From: Gammaproteobacteria bacterium
GTDB taxonomy: Bacteria; Pseudomonadota; Gammaproteobacteria; SZUA-229
Direction of reading: 5' to 3'
Assembly (NCBI GenBank): GCA_011321985.1
Contig: DROB01000019.1
Location: 1 to 5,356 of the forward strand
DNA: 5,356 nucleotides
Shown: one piece after another, positions 1-5,356 of the stretch
Numbering within the stretch: position 1 is the first letter of the stretch
Layout of the letters: every line of letters starts with the position of its first letter
The notes under the pieces: generated by a model
Told to the model about the DNA's origin: nothing
The model's input: the letters and a program-made list of their open reading frames with translations, nothing else
Database searches by the model: none
Translations under genes and position numbers: made by a program

Positions 1-247
1 AGCAGACATAAGGGCTTTAAAAATATTTTGCCGCGAAGGACACGAAAAGCGCAAAGAAAAACGTTAAAAAAAGTTTGTTTTTTGCAGGTTGGACATAGCT
101 CAACGTTGCGTCAGTGGAGCCAACAGGGCTTGTAGGGCAGTGCCCGACTTATAAAGAATGAAAGGTTTTCTTCGCGCTTTTCGTGTCCTTCGCGGCAAAA
201 AAATTATTTTTCCGTATGTCCGCTTATGGCGATAGCGGTCTTTCGAT
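1..247. repeat. MITE-like palindromic repeat element
   Basis: The two sides are inverted copies of each other. Positions 26-52 and 174-200 form a perfect 27-bp inverted repeat with a core reading CCGCGAAGGACACGAAAAGC on the left. The similarity continues outward with mismatches and small gaps: the first ten bases (AGCAGACATA) match the reverse complement of 215-224 at 9 of 10 positions. About 120 bases of non-repeated sequence lie between the arms, with no coding potential I can recognise. Positions 185-247 recur at 3977-4039, so this is a dispersed family and not a single hairpin. The size, long arms and lack of a gene resemble a non-autonomous miniature element, but I see no clear target-site duplication, and the left end may lie outside the window. 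Confidence 0.7.
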
Positions 248-252
248 TAAAA

Positions 253-315
253 GTGTGGCATCGTGGTTTGCAAACTGCTCCAGGTTCATGGGGCACGTTA
301 TTTTTAATGCCACAC
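253..315. repeat. Inverted repeat, possible stem-loop
   Basis: A perfect 9-bp inverted repeat, GTGTGGCAT at 253-261 and ATGCCACAC at 307-315, encloses 45 bases. Inside it, CGTG (262-265) can pair with CACG (294-297), and 267-274 is the palindrome TTTGCAAA. The structure sits between the repeat element and the terminator of the small minus-strand gene. It could be the footprint of another small element or a folded RNA. Nothing in the sequence decides between these, and chance is not excluded for the inner pairings. Confidence 0.4.
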
Positions 316-356
316 AAAAAAAGCCGGTACAGGTTTTTACCCGTACCGGCTTTTTT
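316..356 (-). terminator. Strong intrinsic terminator, probably bidirectional
   Basis: GCCGGTAC (323-330) pairs perfectly with GTACCGGC (343-350). After one A/C mismatch the stem continues with GGT (332-334) against ACC (339-341), closing on a TTTT loop. Seven A residues (316-322) lie on one side and six T residues (351-356) on the other, so the hairpin is followed by a U-tract in either direction. On the minus strand it lies just past the stop codon (378-380) of the 64-residue gene, so it is most likely that gene's terminator. It would also block rightward read-through from the repeat region. Confidence 0.9.
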
Positions 357-377
357 ATGAGGCTGACTGGATGTTAC

Positions 378-572
378 TTATTTAGCCCATTTGCTGAAGT
401 TATCAGCATTTTTTTCTTTACCGTCTTCATAACCGGCTTCATAAGCTTCAGTAACACGTTGCTCTTCACGTGGTGGGTTTAAAACGTAACCACCTTCCCA
501 GCCTACGATGTACTCTGGATCAACACCAGCTTCTTCCATTTTGGTTACTGCATTGTAGTAATCTTGATTCAT
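378..572 (-). CDS. Small acidic conserved-looking protein, 64 aa, unknown function
   Basis: I do not recognise a named family with certainty. The protein begins MNQDYYNAVTKMEEAGVD and is strongly acidic (14 Asp/Glu against 7 Lys/Arg). It has no signal peptide, membrane segment or cysteine, so it should be a soluble cytoplasmic protein. It has a central GWEGGYVLNPPREEQR stretch (residues 24-39) and a C-terminal AYEAGYEDGKEKN segment (43-55), rich in aromatic residues and glycine. These compact motifs look like those of a conserved small protein rather than a chance reading frame. Further support comes from a Shine-Dalgarno sequence at ideal distance and a strong terminator right after the stop. 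It is transcribed alone, divergently from the Sel1/MoxR/VWA genes. I have a faint impression of similar hypothetical proteins in other gammaproteobacterial sulfur oxidisers, but no function can be given. Confidence 0.85.
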   Translation of the reverse strand: MNQDYYNAVTKMEEAGVDPEYIVGWEGGYVLNPPREEQRVTEAYEAGYEDGKEKNADNFSKWAK

Positions 573-579
573 CTCGGTT

Positions 580-585
580 TCCTCT
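580..585 (-). promoter_or_regulatory. Ribosome binding site of the 64-aa gene
   Basis: Read on the minus strand the sequence is AGAGGA, followed by 7 nt and then the ATG at 572-570. This is the clearest Shine-Dalgarno match in the window and fixes the start codon of the small gene. Confidence 0.75.
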
Positions 586-718
586 CGTGTTTCTATTCTC
601 TAGTGGCTAGCCGCAGTGGCCAGACAGGTTTTACGTATTGTTGAAACCGTTCTGGCAACAACATTGAATTTCTACCAGCTGTAGCACTATCATGAAGACC
701 AGCCGTTATTGGGCGCAG

Positions 719-747
719 ATTATACCTAGTGCGAGTGAATTTTGGAA
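719..747 (-). promoter_or_regulatory. Candidate sigma-70 promoter for the 64-aa gene
   Basis: On the minus strand positions 724-719 read TATAAT, a perfect -10 box. At 17-bp spacing the -35 position (747-742) reads TTCCAA, a poor match to TTGACA, so the call rests on the -10 box. Transcription would start near 711, giving a 5' leader of about 140 nt before the ATG at 572. TTGTTG (638-643) and CAACAA (656-661) in that leader can form a 6-bp stem, but I see no known riboswitch. Confidence 0.4.
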
Positions 748-911
748 TGCGTGGAGTCTATCTCTTTAGAGGGAGAAAACAAGGCTATTTCGTGCGAGAG
801 TCAATGCTTTGCCCGATAGATTCCAGGGTTCGTGCTCTGGCCGTAAAAAAAGCCGGGAAAGCTAATTTATATCAATCGGACAGGTGGTATCCAGATCCAG
901 TCTTTAAATGT

Positions 912-942
912 TTGTAACTAATTGAATATCAAGGTTTAAAAT
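912..942 (+). promoter_or_regulatory. Weak candidate promoter for the Sel1/MoxR/VWA genes
   Basis: TTGTAA (912-917) is followed after 17 bp by TTTAAA (935-940), each matching the sigma-70 consensus at 4 of 6 positions; the overlapping TAAAAT (937-942) is a better -10 box at 19-bp spacing. A second possibility is TTGTCA (968-973), but it has no good -10 box at the right distance. The region is AT-rich, so a chance match is quite possible. Confidence 0.2.
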
Positions 943-1052
943 GGGCTTTTCGGGGGGTAAGCGTGAGTTGTCATGTCGCAGACAGGTATTTATTGGTATA
1001 TGTCGAAATTGCAGCCATGATAAACTGGGTCTTTTGAGTTTGAGTAAAAACT

Positions 1053-1538
1053 ATGTCTGAACAACCCGTTAATACGGATAACAATGAGGCCATGGATGTG
1101 AGCGATATGGATGCCAGTTTTTCCAGTGGTATCGCGGCTTTCGAAGCGAAAAATTTTAAGCAGTCGTTACAGTTTCTGAGGCCACTCGCTGATAACGGTG
1201 ATGCCGAATCCCAGCACCGCTGTGCCATCATGTACCAGAACGGTTTAGGTGTGGTGGCAAACGAAGCCAGAGCAGTCGAATTGATGCAGGCAGCCGCTGA
1301 ACAGGGACATGCCGTTGCCCAGCACGGCCTGGGCTTTATGTACATGGAAGGTGAATGCATCGAAAAAAATGCCGAACTCGCGGTGAAGTGGTTCACTAAG
1401 GCCGGTGAGCAAGGACTGGTCGGATCGTTAACGACATTAGCGATGATGTATCAGGAGGGTAACGGTGTCAAAAAAAATATCAAAGAAGCAAAAAGATTGT
1501 ACAAACTCGCAGGATTTGATGACATGGTCGTCGAGTAA
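1053..1538 (+). CDS. Sel1-like repeat (SLR/TPR-type) protein, 161 aa
   Basis: The protein carries three tandem Sel1-like repeats at about residues 49-84, 85-120 and 121-154. Each shows the family pattern of a Gly at the start, an xMYxxG turn (MYQNG 60-64, MYMEG 96-100, MYQEG 132-136), then an A-rich helix ending in AAEQG or similar. Residues 23-48 look like a degenerate TPR helix pair (FSSGIAAFEAKNFKQSLQFL). The first 20 residues are polar and acidic, with no signal peptide or membrane segment, so it is probably cytoplasmic. Sel1 repeats form alpha-solenoids that bind other proteins, so an adaptor role is likely, but the partner is unknown. The Shine-Dalgarno sequence is weak (GAG about 9 nt before the ATG). 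The gene ends 30 nt before the MoxR gene on the same strand, which suggests co-transcription and possibly a shared complex. Confidence 0.9.
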   Translation: MSEQPVNTDNNEAMDVSDMDASFSSGIAAFEAKNFKQSLQFLRPLADNGDAESQHRCAIMYQNGLGVVANEARAVELMQAAAEQGHAVAQHGLGFMYMEGECIEKNAELAVKWFTKAGEQGLVGSLTTLAMMYQEGNGVKKNIKEAKRLYKLAGFDDMVVE

Positions 1539-1568
1539 CTATTACATGATAAGAAGAATGATGAAATT

Positions 1569-2609
1569 ATGCGTCCAGCCCATCTATTAACCGTTGTCGA
1601 AAAAGAATTTATAAGTACCCAGAGTGGCCATCACACACCTGTGATGTTGTGGGGAGCGCCCGGTGTCGGCAAGTCACAGATGGTGGCACAGGTTGCCGAC
1701 AGGCAGAATACGCCACTGATCGATATCCGTCTATCGCAGATGGAACCCAGTGATCTGCGTGGTATCCCGTTTAAGGAAGGCCATGCGGTTGAGTGGGCGA
1801 TACCGTCTATGCTACCCGATGCGCAACGCCATGGTGAAAACGGCATCCTCTTTCTCGATGAGATTACCTCGGCACCGCCCAGTGTTTCGGCTGCCGCATA
1901 TCAATTGATCCTGGACAGGAAGCTCGGTGATTATGAAGTACCTCCTGGCTGGGCGATTATCGCTGCCGGCAACAGGCAGGGTGACCGTGGTGTGACCTAC
2001 AGTATGCCCGCCCCCCTGGCTAACCGTTTCTCACACTATGAAGTCGATATCAATCTGGATGACTGGGTGGCCTGGGCATATGCAAACGGTATCGATGAGC
2101 GTGTCATAGCCTTTTTGCGTTTTCGCCAGGATCTGTTATTCGAATTCGATGCTTCACAGAACCCCATCGCTTTTCCGTCTCCCCGATCCTGGGAATTTGC
2201 GCACCGTGCGTTACATAAATTTGAAGATCATCCTGAATTATTCTCCGGTGCCCTACAGGCCTGTGTCGGTAAAGCCGCAGGTATCGAACTTGCCGCATTT
2301 ATCGCCAGTCTCGATCAGATGCCTGACCTCGATGCGATCGTGAGTGGTGAGCAAGTTGATGCACCGAAGGAGATCGACCTGCAGTATGCGGTTGCAACGG
2401 CACTGGTAGGCCGTGCTATCAGGGCCCGAGAGTCGGATGAAGCGATGAGAGTACACGGCAATATCCTGAGCTATGCCAGTCATTTCCCGCAACGTGAGAT
2501 GGGCGTGATGATGGTCTCCGATATGCACCGTGCTATCGGTCAGGACATTTTCGCGGTACCAGAGTTTGCCAGTTGGGCGGATAAGATTGCTGATCTGATG
2601 CTTTATTAA
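1569..2609 (+). CDS. MoxR-type AAA+ ATPase, 346 aa
   Basis: This is a MoxR-type AAA+ ATPase, a family that couples ATP hydrolysis to remodelling, activation or cofactor insertion in a target, usually together with a VWA-domain partner. The motifs are complete: Walker A GAPGVGKS (29-36), Walker B GILFLDE (92-98, with D97 and E98), sensor-1 Asn in AAGNR (N135), and a candidate arginine finger in PLANRF (R153). The region from about 160 to the end is helical and corresponds to the AAA+ lid plus a C-terminal extension. There is no membrane segment, so the protein should be a cytoplasmic oligomer, by analogy a hexameric ring. It starts close to the AAA+ core, as MoxR proteins do; the Shine-Dalgarno sequence is weak (AAGAAG at 1551-1556). 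The metallopeptidase/VWA gene follows after 25 nt, the hallmark pairing of the family. The specific substrate cannot be read from the sequence. CbbQ and NorQ are relatives, but no cbb or nor genes are near. Confidence 0.93.
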   Translation: MRPAHLLTVVEKEFISTQSGHHTPVMLWGAPGVGKSQMVAQVADRQNTPLIDIRLSQMEPSDLRGIPFKEGHAVEWAIPSMLPDAQRHGENGILFLDEITSAPPSVSAAAYQLILDRKLGDYEVPPGWAIIAAGNRQGDRGVTYSMPAPLANRFSHYEVDINLDDWVAWAYANGIDERVIAFLRFRQDLLFEFDASQNPIAFPSPRSWEFAHRALHKFEDHPELFSGALQACVGKAAGIELAAFIASLDQMPDLDAIVSGEQVDAPKEIDLQYAVATALVGRAIRARESDEAMRVHGNILSYASHFPQREMGVMMVSDMHRAIGQDIFAVPEFASWADKIADLMLY

Positions 2610-2634
2610 ACACTGATTCACAGATGAACTGCGT

Positions 2635-3894
2635 ATGAGCGATTACCCCGACGTAGAAAAAAAACTCGCGACTGCCAGAACGCGCCTGATTCTGGATAAG
2701 CCTTTTCTCGGTGCTCTTGTCCTGCGATTGCCTATGGTTGCGGGTGACCCCAGGTGGTGCGAGACCACGTTCAGTGATGGTAAGACATTCTATTATAACA
2801 ATGACTACATCGATGCGCTGGATCAGGAGCAGACACAGTTTGCGCTCTCTCATGAAGCGTTGCATTGCGCGCTCTCGCATTTTCATCGACGCGGGCATCG
2901 GGTAAAACTACGCTGGGAGCTCGCCTGTGATTATGCGGTTAACCCGTTATTGATCAATGATGGTTTGAAACCCACCCCCGATGCCATGCACCTTCGTGAA
3001 TATGAAGGCATGACGGCAGAAGAGATTTATCCCTGTCTCGAAGATAACAACAATGAAGGTGAGCGAGATCTGGAGAACGAGAATAAATCCGATGAAGCAG
3101 ATAATGAGGATCAGCAATCTCGTCAGGATCAGGGCGGTGGTGGCAAGGAAAAAGAAAAAGAGAATGATGAGCAGAGCGAAGGTCAGGGTGAACAGGATAA
3201 AGATCAGGATGATGCCGGTAAAGGTGGGTTAGCGCCGAAACCCGCAGGCATGTCTCAACAGGAAGAAGATGAGCTGAGCCTGCAATGGGATGCCCGGTTA
3301 GCTGGTGCTGCGCAACAGGCACTACAGTCGGGTAAGCTGGAAGGTGAGATGGCGAGGATGGTCGACCACCTTCTACAGCCAAAATTACCGTGGCGGATGT
3401 TGCTGGCACGATACATGTCTGCCACGGCACGTGAAGATTACAGTTATTCACGACCATCATCACGCCGTGGTGATCCGGCGGTCTATCCCAGCATGCGTAG
3501 TAACGAGACCAATATCGTCGTCGCTGTCGACACCAGTGGTTCGATCGATGAAGAAGAGATACAGGAATTTATCTCGGAGATAGATGCGATAAAAAGTCAG
3601 GTACGTGCCAGCGTGACCCTGCTCACCTGTGACTCAAAACTGAATTACGGATGCCCCTGGCGATTTGAAGCATGGGATCAGTTTCAGTTTGATATCGAGA
3701 TCCGGGGCGGTGGTGGCACAAATTTTGTTCCGGTTTTTGACTGGGTTGAAGAGCAGGACAGGGCACCGGATCTGCTGGTCTATTTCACCGATGCAGAAGG
3801 GGTGTTTCCTGATGTCGAACCCAATTTCCCGGTTACCTGGCTGGTTAAAGGCAAGACCAGAGTTCCTTTCGGTGTCAGGGTTCAATTAAATTGA
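2635..3894 (+). CDS. VWA-like protein with N-terminal metallopeptidase-like domain (DUF2201 type), 419 aa
   Basis: Two domains are joined by an acidic linker. The N-terminal domain (about 1-135) contains HEALH (73-77), an HExxH zinc-binding signature, followed by ACDYAVN (97-103), where D99 is a plausible third metal ligand. This is the layout of the putative metallopeptidase domain found before DUF2201-type VWA domains. Residues 137-198 are low-complexity, rich in E, D, Q, N and G, and probably disordered. Residues 214-290 are mostly helical. The VWA-like domain (about 293-415) has an apparently intact MIDAS metal site: DTSGS (299-303), T362 in GGGGTNF, and TD (385-386). There is no signal peptide, so the protein is cytoplasmic. 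It should be the partner of the MoxR ATPase encoded 25 nt upstream. Whether it cleaves peptides or only uses the fold for binding is unknown. The start is the ATG at 2635, without a strong Shine-Dalgarno sequence. Confidence 0.9.
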   Translation: MSDYPDVEKKLATARTRLILDKPFLGALVLRLPMVAGDPRWCETTFSDGKTFYYNNDYIDALDQEQTQFALSHEALHCALSHFHRRGHRVKLRWELACDYAVNPLLINDGLKPTPDAMHLREYEGMTAEEIYPCLEDNNNEGERDLENENKSDEADNEDQQSRQDQGGGGKEKEKENDEQSEGQGEQDKDQDDAGKGGLAPKPAGMSQQEEDELSLQWDARLAGAAQQALQSGKLEGEMARMVDHLLQPKLPWRMLLARYMSATAREDYSYSRPSSRRGDPAVYPSMRSNETNIVVAVDTSGSIDEEEIQEFISEIDAIKSQVRASVTLLTCDSKLNYGCPWRFEAWDQFQFDIEIRGGGGTNFVPVFDWVEEQDRAPDLLVYFTDAEGVFPDVEPNFPVTWLVKGKTRVPFGVRVQLN

Positions 3895-3976
3895 CAGTGG
3901 AAGCATAACGGTTAAAGGTTCTTTTCGGCGCAAGGCAGACGTTGGAAGATTTAGAAACATCTTTTGCCTCGGGCAC

Positions 3977-4039
3977 GTCCTTCGCGGCAAAAAAATGTTT
4001 TTCCGTATGGTCGCTAATGGCCGATAGCGGTCTTTTGAT
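3977..4039. repeat. Second, partial copy of the dispersed repeat, upstream of dsrS
   Basis: This stretch matches 185-247 almost base for base, with only a few substitutions and single-base insertions or deletions. It shares a run of 19 identical bases (GTCCTTCGCGGC followed by seven A), then TTTTTCCGTATG, then GCCGATAGCGGTC here against GCGATAGCGGTC in the first copy. Only the right-arm side is present; I find no left arm in 3895-3976. The copy lies in the 168-bp gap between the VWA gene and dsrS, ending about 23 nt before the dsrS start, so it forms part of the dsrS upstream region. It may be a decayed element or a solo arm. Confidence 0.75.
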
Positions 4040-4043
4040 AAAA

Positions 4044-4062
4044 AGAGGTTATAATTTTTAAA
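4044..4062 (+). promoter_or_regulatory. Start region of dsrS: AGAGG and TATAAT before the ATG
   Basis: AGAGG (4044-4048) is the only Shine-Dalgarno-like sequence before the dsrS ATG, but it lies 14 nt away, longer than usual. TATAAT (4050-4055) is a perfect -10 box, yet it sits so close to the start that a transcript begun there would have almost no leader, and no good -35 box lies 16-18 bp upstream. The sequence does not settle which reading is right: a distant ribosome binding site on a longer transcript, or a leaderless promoter. Confidence 0.3.
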
Positions 4063-5187
4063 ATGGCACTCTCCGCAGAAGATAATCTACGTCTCAATGT
4101 CCTGCTCTCACAGGAACTTCATGCTGTGCGTATCGATGAATCGAAGATGACGGTCTTTGCGTTAACGGCAAAAGGTGAGGCTAGAGTCCCGTTAAATGCC
4201 ATCGGTAAAGATGAAGCCTATATCAAAGAAGTCAAAGCTCTTTTCAGTACGCACGTCATGGGTTCTCCGGGTGGTTACCCTGTTTACCTGAAACGCTGGA
4301 CGAGGATGGGGCAGGCAAGGGACGAGAGTCTGGCACAATTGTTATTACTGGGTGAGCCGGAAGCAGTGGTCGCTGCCGTTCATGCACCTGGCCTTACCGA
4401 TGAGCTGGCTGCGCGTGCCTGGTGGGCGATGCCGACGGCTGAAAATGCACGACATATGTTAGATAAGCAGGCGGTTGTCGAGGGAGAAACAGGAAAACGA
4501 CTGGCTGAATTTTTAGTCGAATTTTTGCCTTTTGAGGAAGATCAGAATGATATGATCGAATCAGTCCGCCTGGTACTTCAGCCCGGTCTGATAACACAGC
4601 AGGAAAAAGAGGAACTCTGGGCGCGGACAAAAACTAAACGGAGTCTTTACGTCGGGTTTCTGCACGGCGCGGCAGATGATCTGCCGATCCGGGTCGAAGC
4701 GCATCGGGAATACGAAACAATCAAAAAACTACTGCTATCGTTGCTGGAAAAAAAGAACCCCTATGCCCTGATGCTGGAGAAAGTGCTGAGTGAGAAAGGG
4801 CAGGCGACGATCAAGACCATGGAAGATGCCTTTAAAAAACCAGGTAATCAGGATGTCGTCGTGTCGTTGCTTGCAGCGGTTTCAAAATATTTTGAAAGTA
4901 TTGCCCCGCAGGGATTTACCGAAGGTGATATCGAAATGATCTGCGAGGAAGCAGAAACATTTTGCGGTGGCAGTGATGATCAGTTGAAAGAAGTTATTTC
5001 GGCACTTAACGGAGCATCCGGGAATATGCAGAAATCACTCGGTGCTATGACTATCCTTTCCTGCTTAAGTGTAAAACTGGTTAATCCTGTATTTGCCCGT
5101 ACCGATGCGATCGGGACGGTCATGCGTAAAAAAATAAAGCCAGTAACCGATCCGATTATTGAGCAATTGCATATATTGCGTCACTGA
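4063..5187 (+). CDS. DsrS-like sulfur oxidation protein, 374 aa
   Basis: I recognise this as DsrS, from memory and not from a search. The support is the N-terminal pattern LRLNVLL (9-15), VRIDESKMTVFAL (22-34) and especially GSPGGYPVYLKRWTRMGQ (67-84), together with a length of about 41 kDa. DsrS is encoded with the reverse-type dissimilatory sulfite reductase genes in sulfur-oxidising bacteria such as Allochromatium vinosum. As I recall, it is a soluble cytoplasmic protein there, needed for normal levels of Dsr proteins, apparently acting after transcription. Its biochemical activity is not established. The protein here is mostly helical, without a signal peptide, membrane segment or known catalytic motif; three cysteines lie toward the C-terminus. 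No other dsr gene is in the window. A short gene begins 5 nt after its stop, suggesting coupled translation. A repeat copy and a 168-bp gap separate it from the MoxR/VWA genes, so it may have its own promoter. Confidence 0.75.
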   Translation: MALSAEDNLRLNVLLSQELHAVRIDESKMTVFALTAKGEARVPLNAIGKDEAYIKEVKALFSTHVMGSPGGYPVYLKRWTRMGQARDESLAQLLLLGEPEAVVAAVHAPGLTDELAARAWWAMPTAENARHMLDKQAVVEGETGKRLAEFLVEFLPFEEDQNDMIESVRLVLQPGLITQQEKEELWARTKTKRSLYVGFLHGAADDLPIRVEAHREYETIKKLLLSLLEKKNPYALMLEKVLSEKGQATIKTMEDAFKKPGNQDVVVSLLAAVSKYFESIAPQGFTEGDIEMICEEAETFCGGSDDQLKEVISALNGASGNMQKSLGAMTILSCLSVKLVNPVFARTDAIGTVMRKKIKPVTDPIIEQLHILRH

Positions 5188-5192
5188 ATAAT

Positions 5193-5356
5193 ATGAAGTT
5201 TGATAAGGTGCTGATAACGATAGATGTTCAGTTAAAATCAGAGATATTAAAACAATATTTACCGTGTTCAGCTGATGTCATCGGTTCGACGCTGGAAGCA
5301 ATTGCGGTTGATTATGTCGATGACCATAAAACAGGTTATTTCCCTGCGATGGACTT
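5193..5356 (+). CDS. Unrecognised protein, 5' part only (cut by window end)
   Basis: An open frame begins at ATG 5193, five bases after the dsrS stop, and stays open for 54 codons to the window edge. It reads MKFDKVLITIDVQLKSEIL and later ADVIGSTLEAIAVDYVDDHK. I do not recognise a family. The start looks like a soluble protein with no signal peptide. One cysteine is present (LPCSAD, residue 25), and the later part is acidic. There is no separate Shine-Dalgarno sequence of note, so translation probably depends on ribosomes finishing dsrS. The tight spacing argues that it is a real gene with a job related to dsrS, but this is inference. Confidence 0.65.
   Translation, partial: MKFDKVLITIDVQLKSEILKQYLPCSADVIGSTLEAIAVDYVDDHKTGYFPAMD

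Larger units (their letters stand above)
586..1052. other. Intergenic region between divergent genes, no gene recognised
   Basis: About 470 bases separate the small minus-strand gene from the Sel1 gene. The left part should be the leader and promoter of the small gene, and the right part the promoter region of the rightward gene series. An open frame at 729-917 lacks a ribosome binding site and resembles nothing I know. A short imperfect hairpin (823-840, arms CCAGGG and CTCTGG with one G-T pair) is present but has no T-run after it. I see no tRNA, CRISPR or clear operator. Confidence 0.55.

Noticed and set aside
183..482. Open frame of 99 codons on the plus strand
   Set aside because: It runs through the right arm of the repeat, the inverted repeat and the terminator, and is antisense to the well-supported small gene. 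It has no ribosome binding site.
823..840. Small hairpin CCAGGG/CTCTGG as a terminator or RNA gene
   Set aside because: The stem is six base pairs including one G-T, no T-run follows, and it matches no known RNA.
729..917. Open frame of 62 codons on the plus strand with a GTG start
   Set aside because: It has no Shine-Dalgarno sequence, no recognisable motifs and an unusual basic, aromatic composition. Its start overlaps the probable promoter of the minus-strand gene. Probably non-coding, though a decayed gene is not excluded.
971..1396. Minus-strand open frame of 141 codons
   Set aside because: It is antisense to the Sel1 gene, whose repeats clearly identify the plus strand as coding.
2954..3463. 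Minus-strand open frame of 169 codons (with smaller frames at 2533-2898 and 3305-3583)
   Set aside because: These are shadows of the metallopeptidase/VWA gene. Their His/Pro/Ser-rich translation is typical of reading the opposite strand of real coding sequence.
1569..3894. Assignment as CbbQ/CbbO or NorQ/NorD
   Set aside because: The partner protein has an N-terminal HExxH domain with a DUF2201-type VWA domain, unlike CbbO or NorD, and no Rubisco or nitric oxide reductase genes are present.
3946..3963. Hairpin AAGAT/ATCTT after the VWA gene as a terminator
   Set aside because: The stem is only 5 bp, AT-rich and followed by just a few T residues, too weak to call.
1569..5187. MoxR-VWA ternary conflict (defence) system with a third specificity component
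   Set aside because: The third large protein is DsrS-like, with no beta-propeller repeats or effector domain visible. The pair alone is not evidence of a defence role.

Overview
The window looks like chromosomal DNA from a sulfur-oxidising gammaproteobacterium. The main reason is the 374-residue protein at 4063-5187, which I recognise from memory as DsrS. DsrS belongs to the dsr (reverse dissimilatory sulfite reductase) gene set of bacteria such as Allochromatium vinosum. No other dsr gene is present, so this dsrS lies away from the usual dsrABEFHCMKLJOPN block or at its edge. The lineage call rests on family recognition alone; no rRNA or other marker is visible.

Layout. Positions 1-377 carry no gene. 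They hold a palindromic repeat element (1 to about 247) with a perfect 27-bp inverted repeat in its arms, a second inverted repeat (253-315), and a strong hairpin terminator flanked by A and T runs (316-356). The minus strand then encodes a small acidic 64-residue protein (378-572) with a clear Shine-Dalgarno sequence and a possible TATAAT promoter about 140 nt upstream of its start. Positions 586-1052 separate this gene from a rightward gene series and hold nothing I can call a gene.

The rightward series starts with a Sel1-repeat protein (1053-1538), followed after short gaps by a MoxR-type AAA+ ATPase (1569-2609) and a protein with an N-terminal HExxH metallopeptidase-like domain and a C-terminal von Willebrand A (VWA)-like domain (2635-3894). 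The last two form a classical MoxR/VWA pair, expected to work as an ATP-driven remodelling or chaperone machine. The Sel1 protein may supply an adaptor surface. After a 168-bp gap holding a diverged, right-arm-only copy of the repeat comes dsrS, and 5 nt after it an unrecognised reading frame that runs off the window (5193 onward).

The best candidate for something undescribed is the association of a Sel1/MoxR/metallopeptidase-VWA module with dsrS and a short coupled gene. I infer a possible role in maturation or control of the sulfur-oxidation machinery, but the window shows proximity only. The second point of interest is the repeat family, one copy of which sits directly in front of dsrS.
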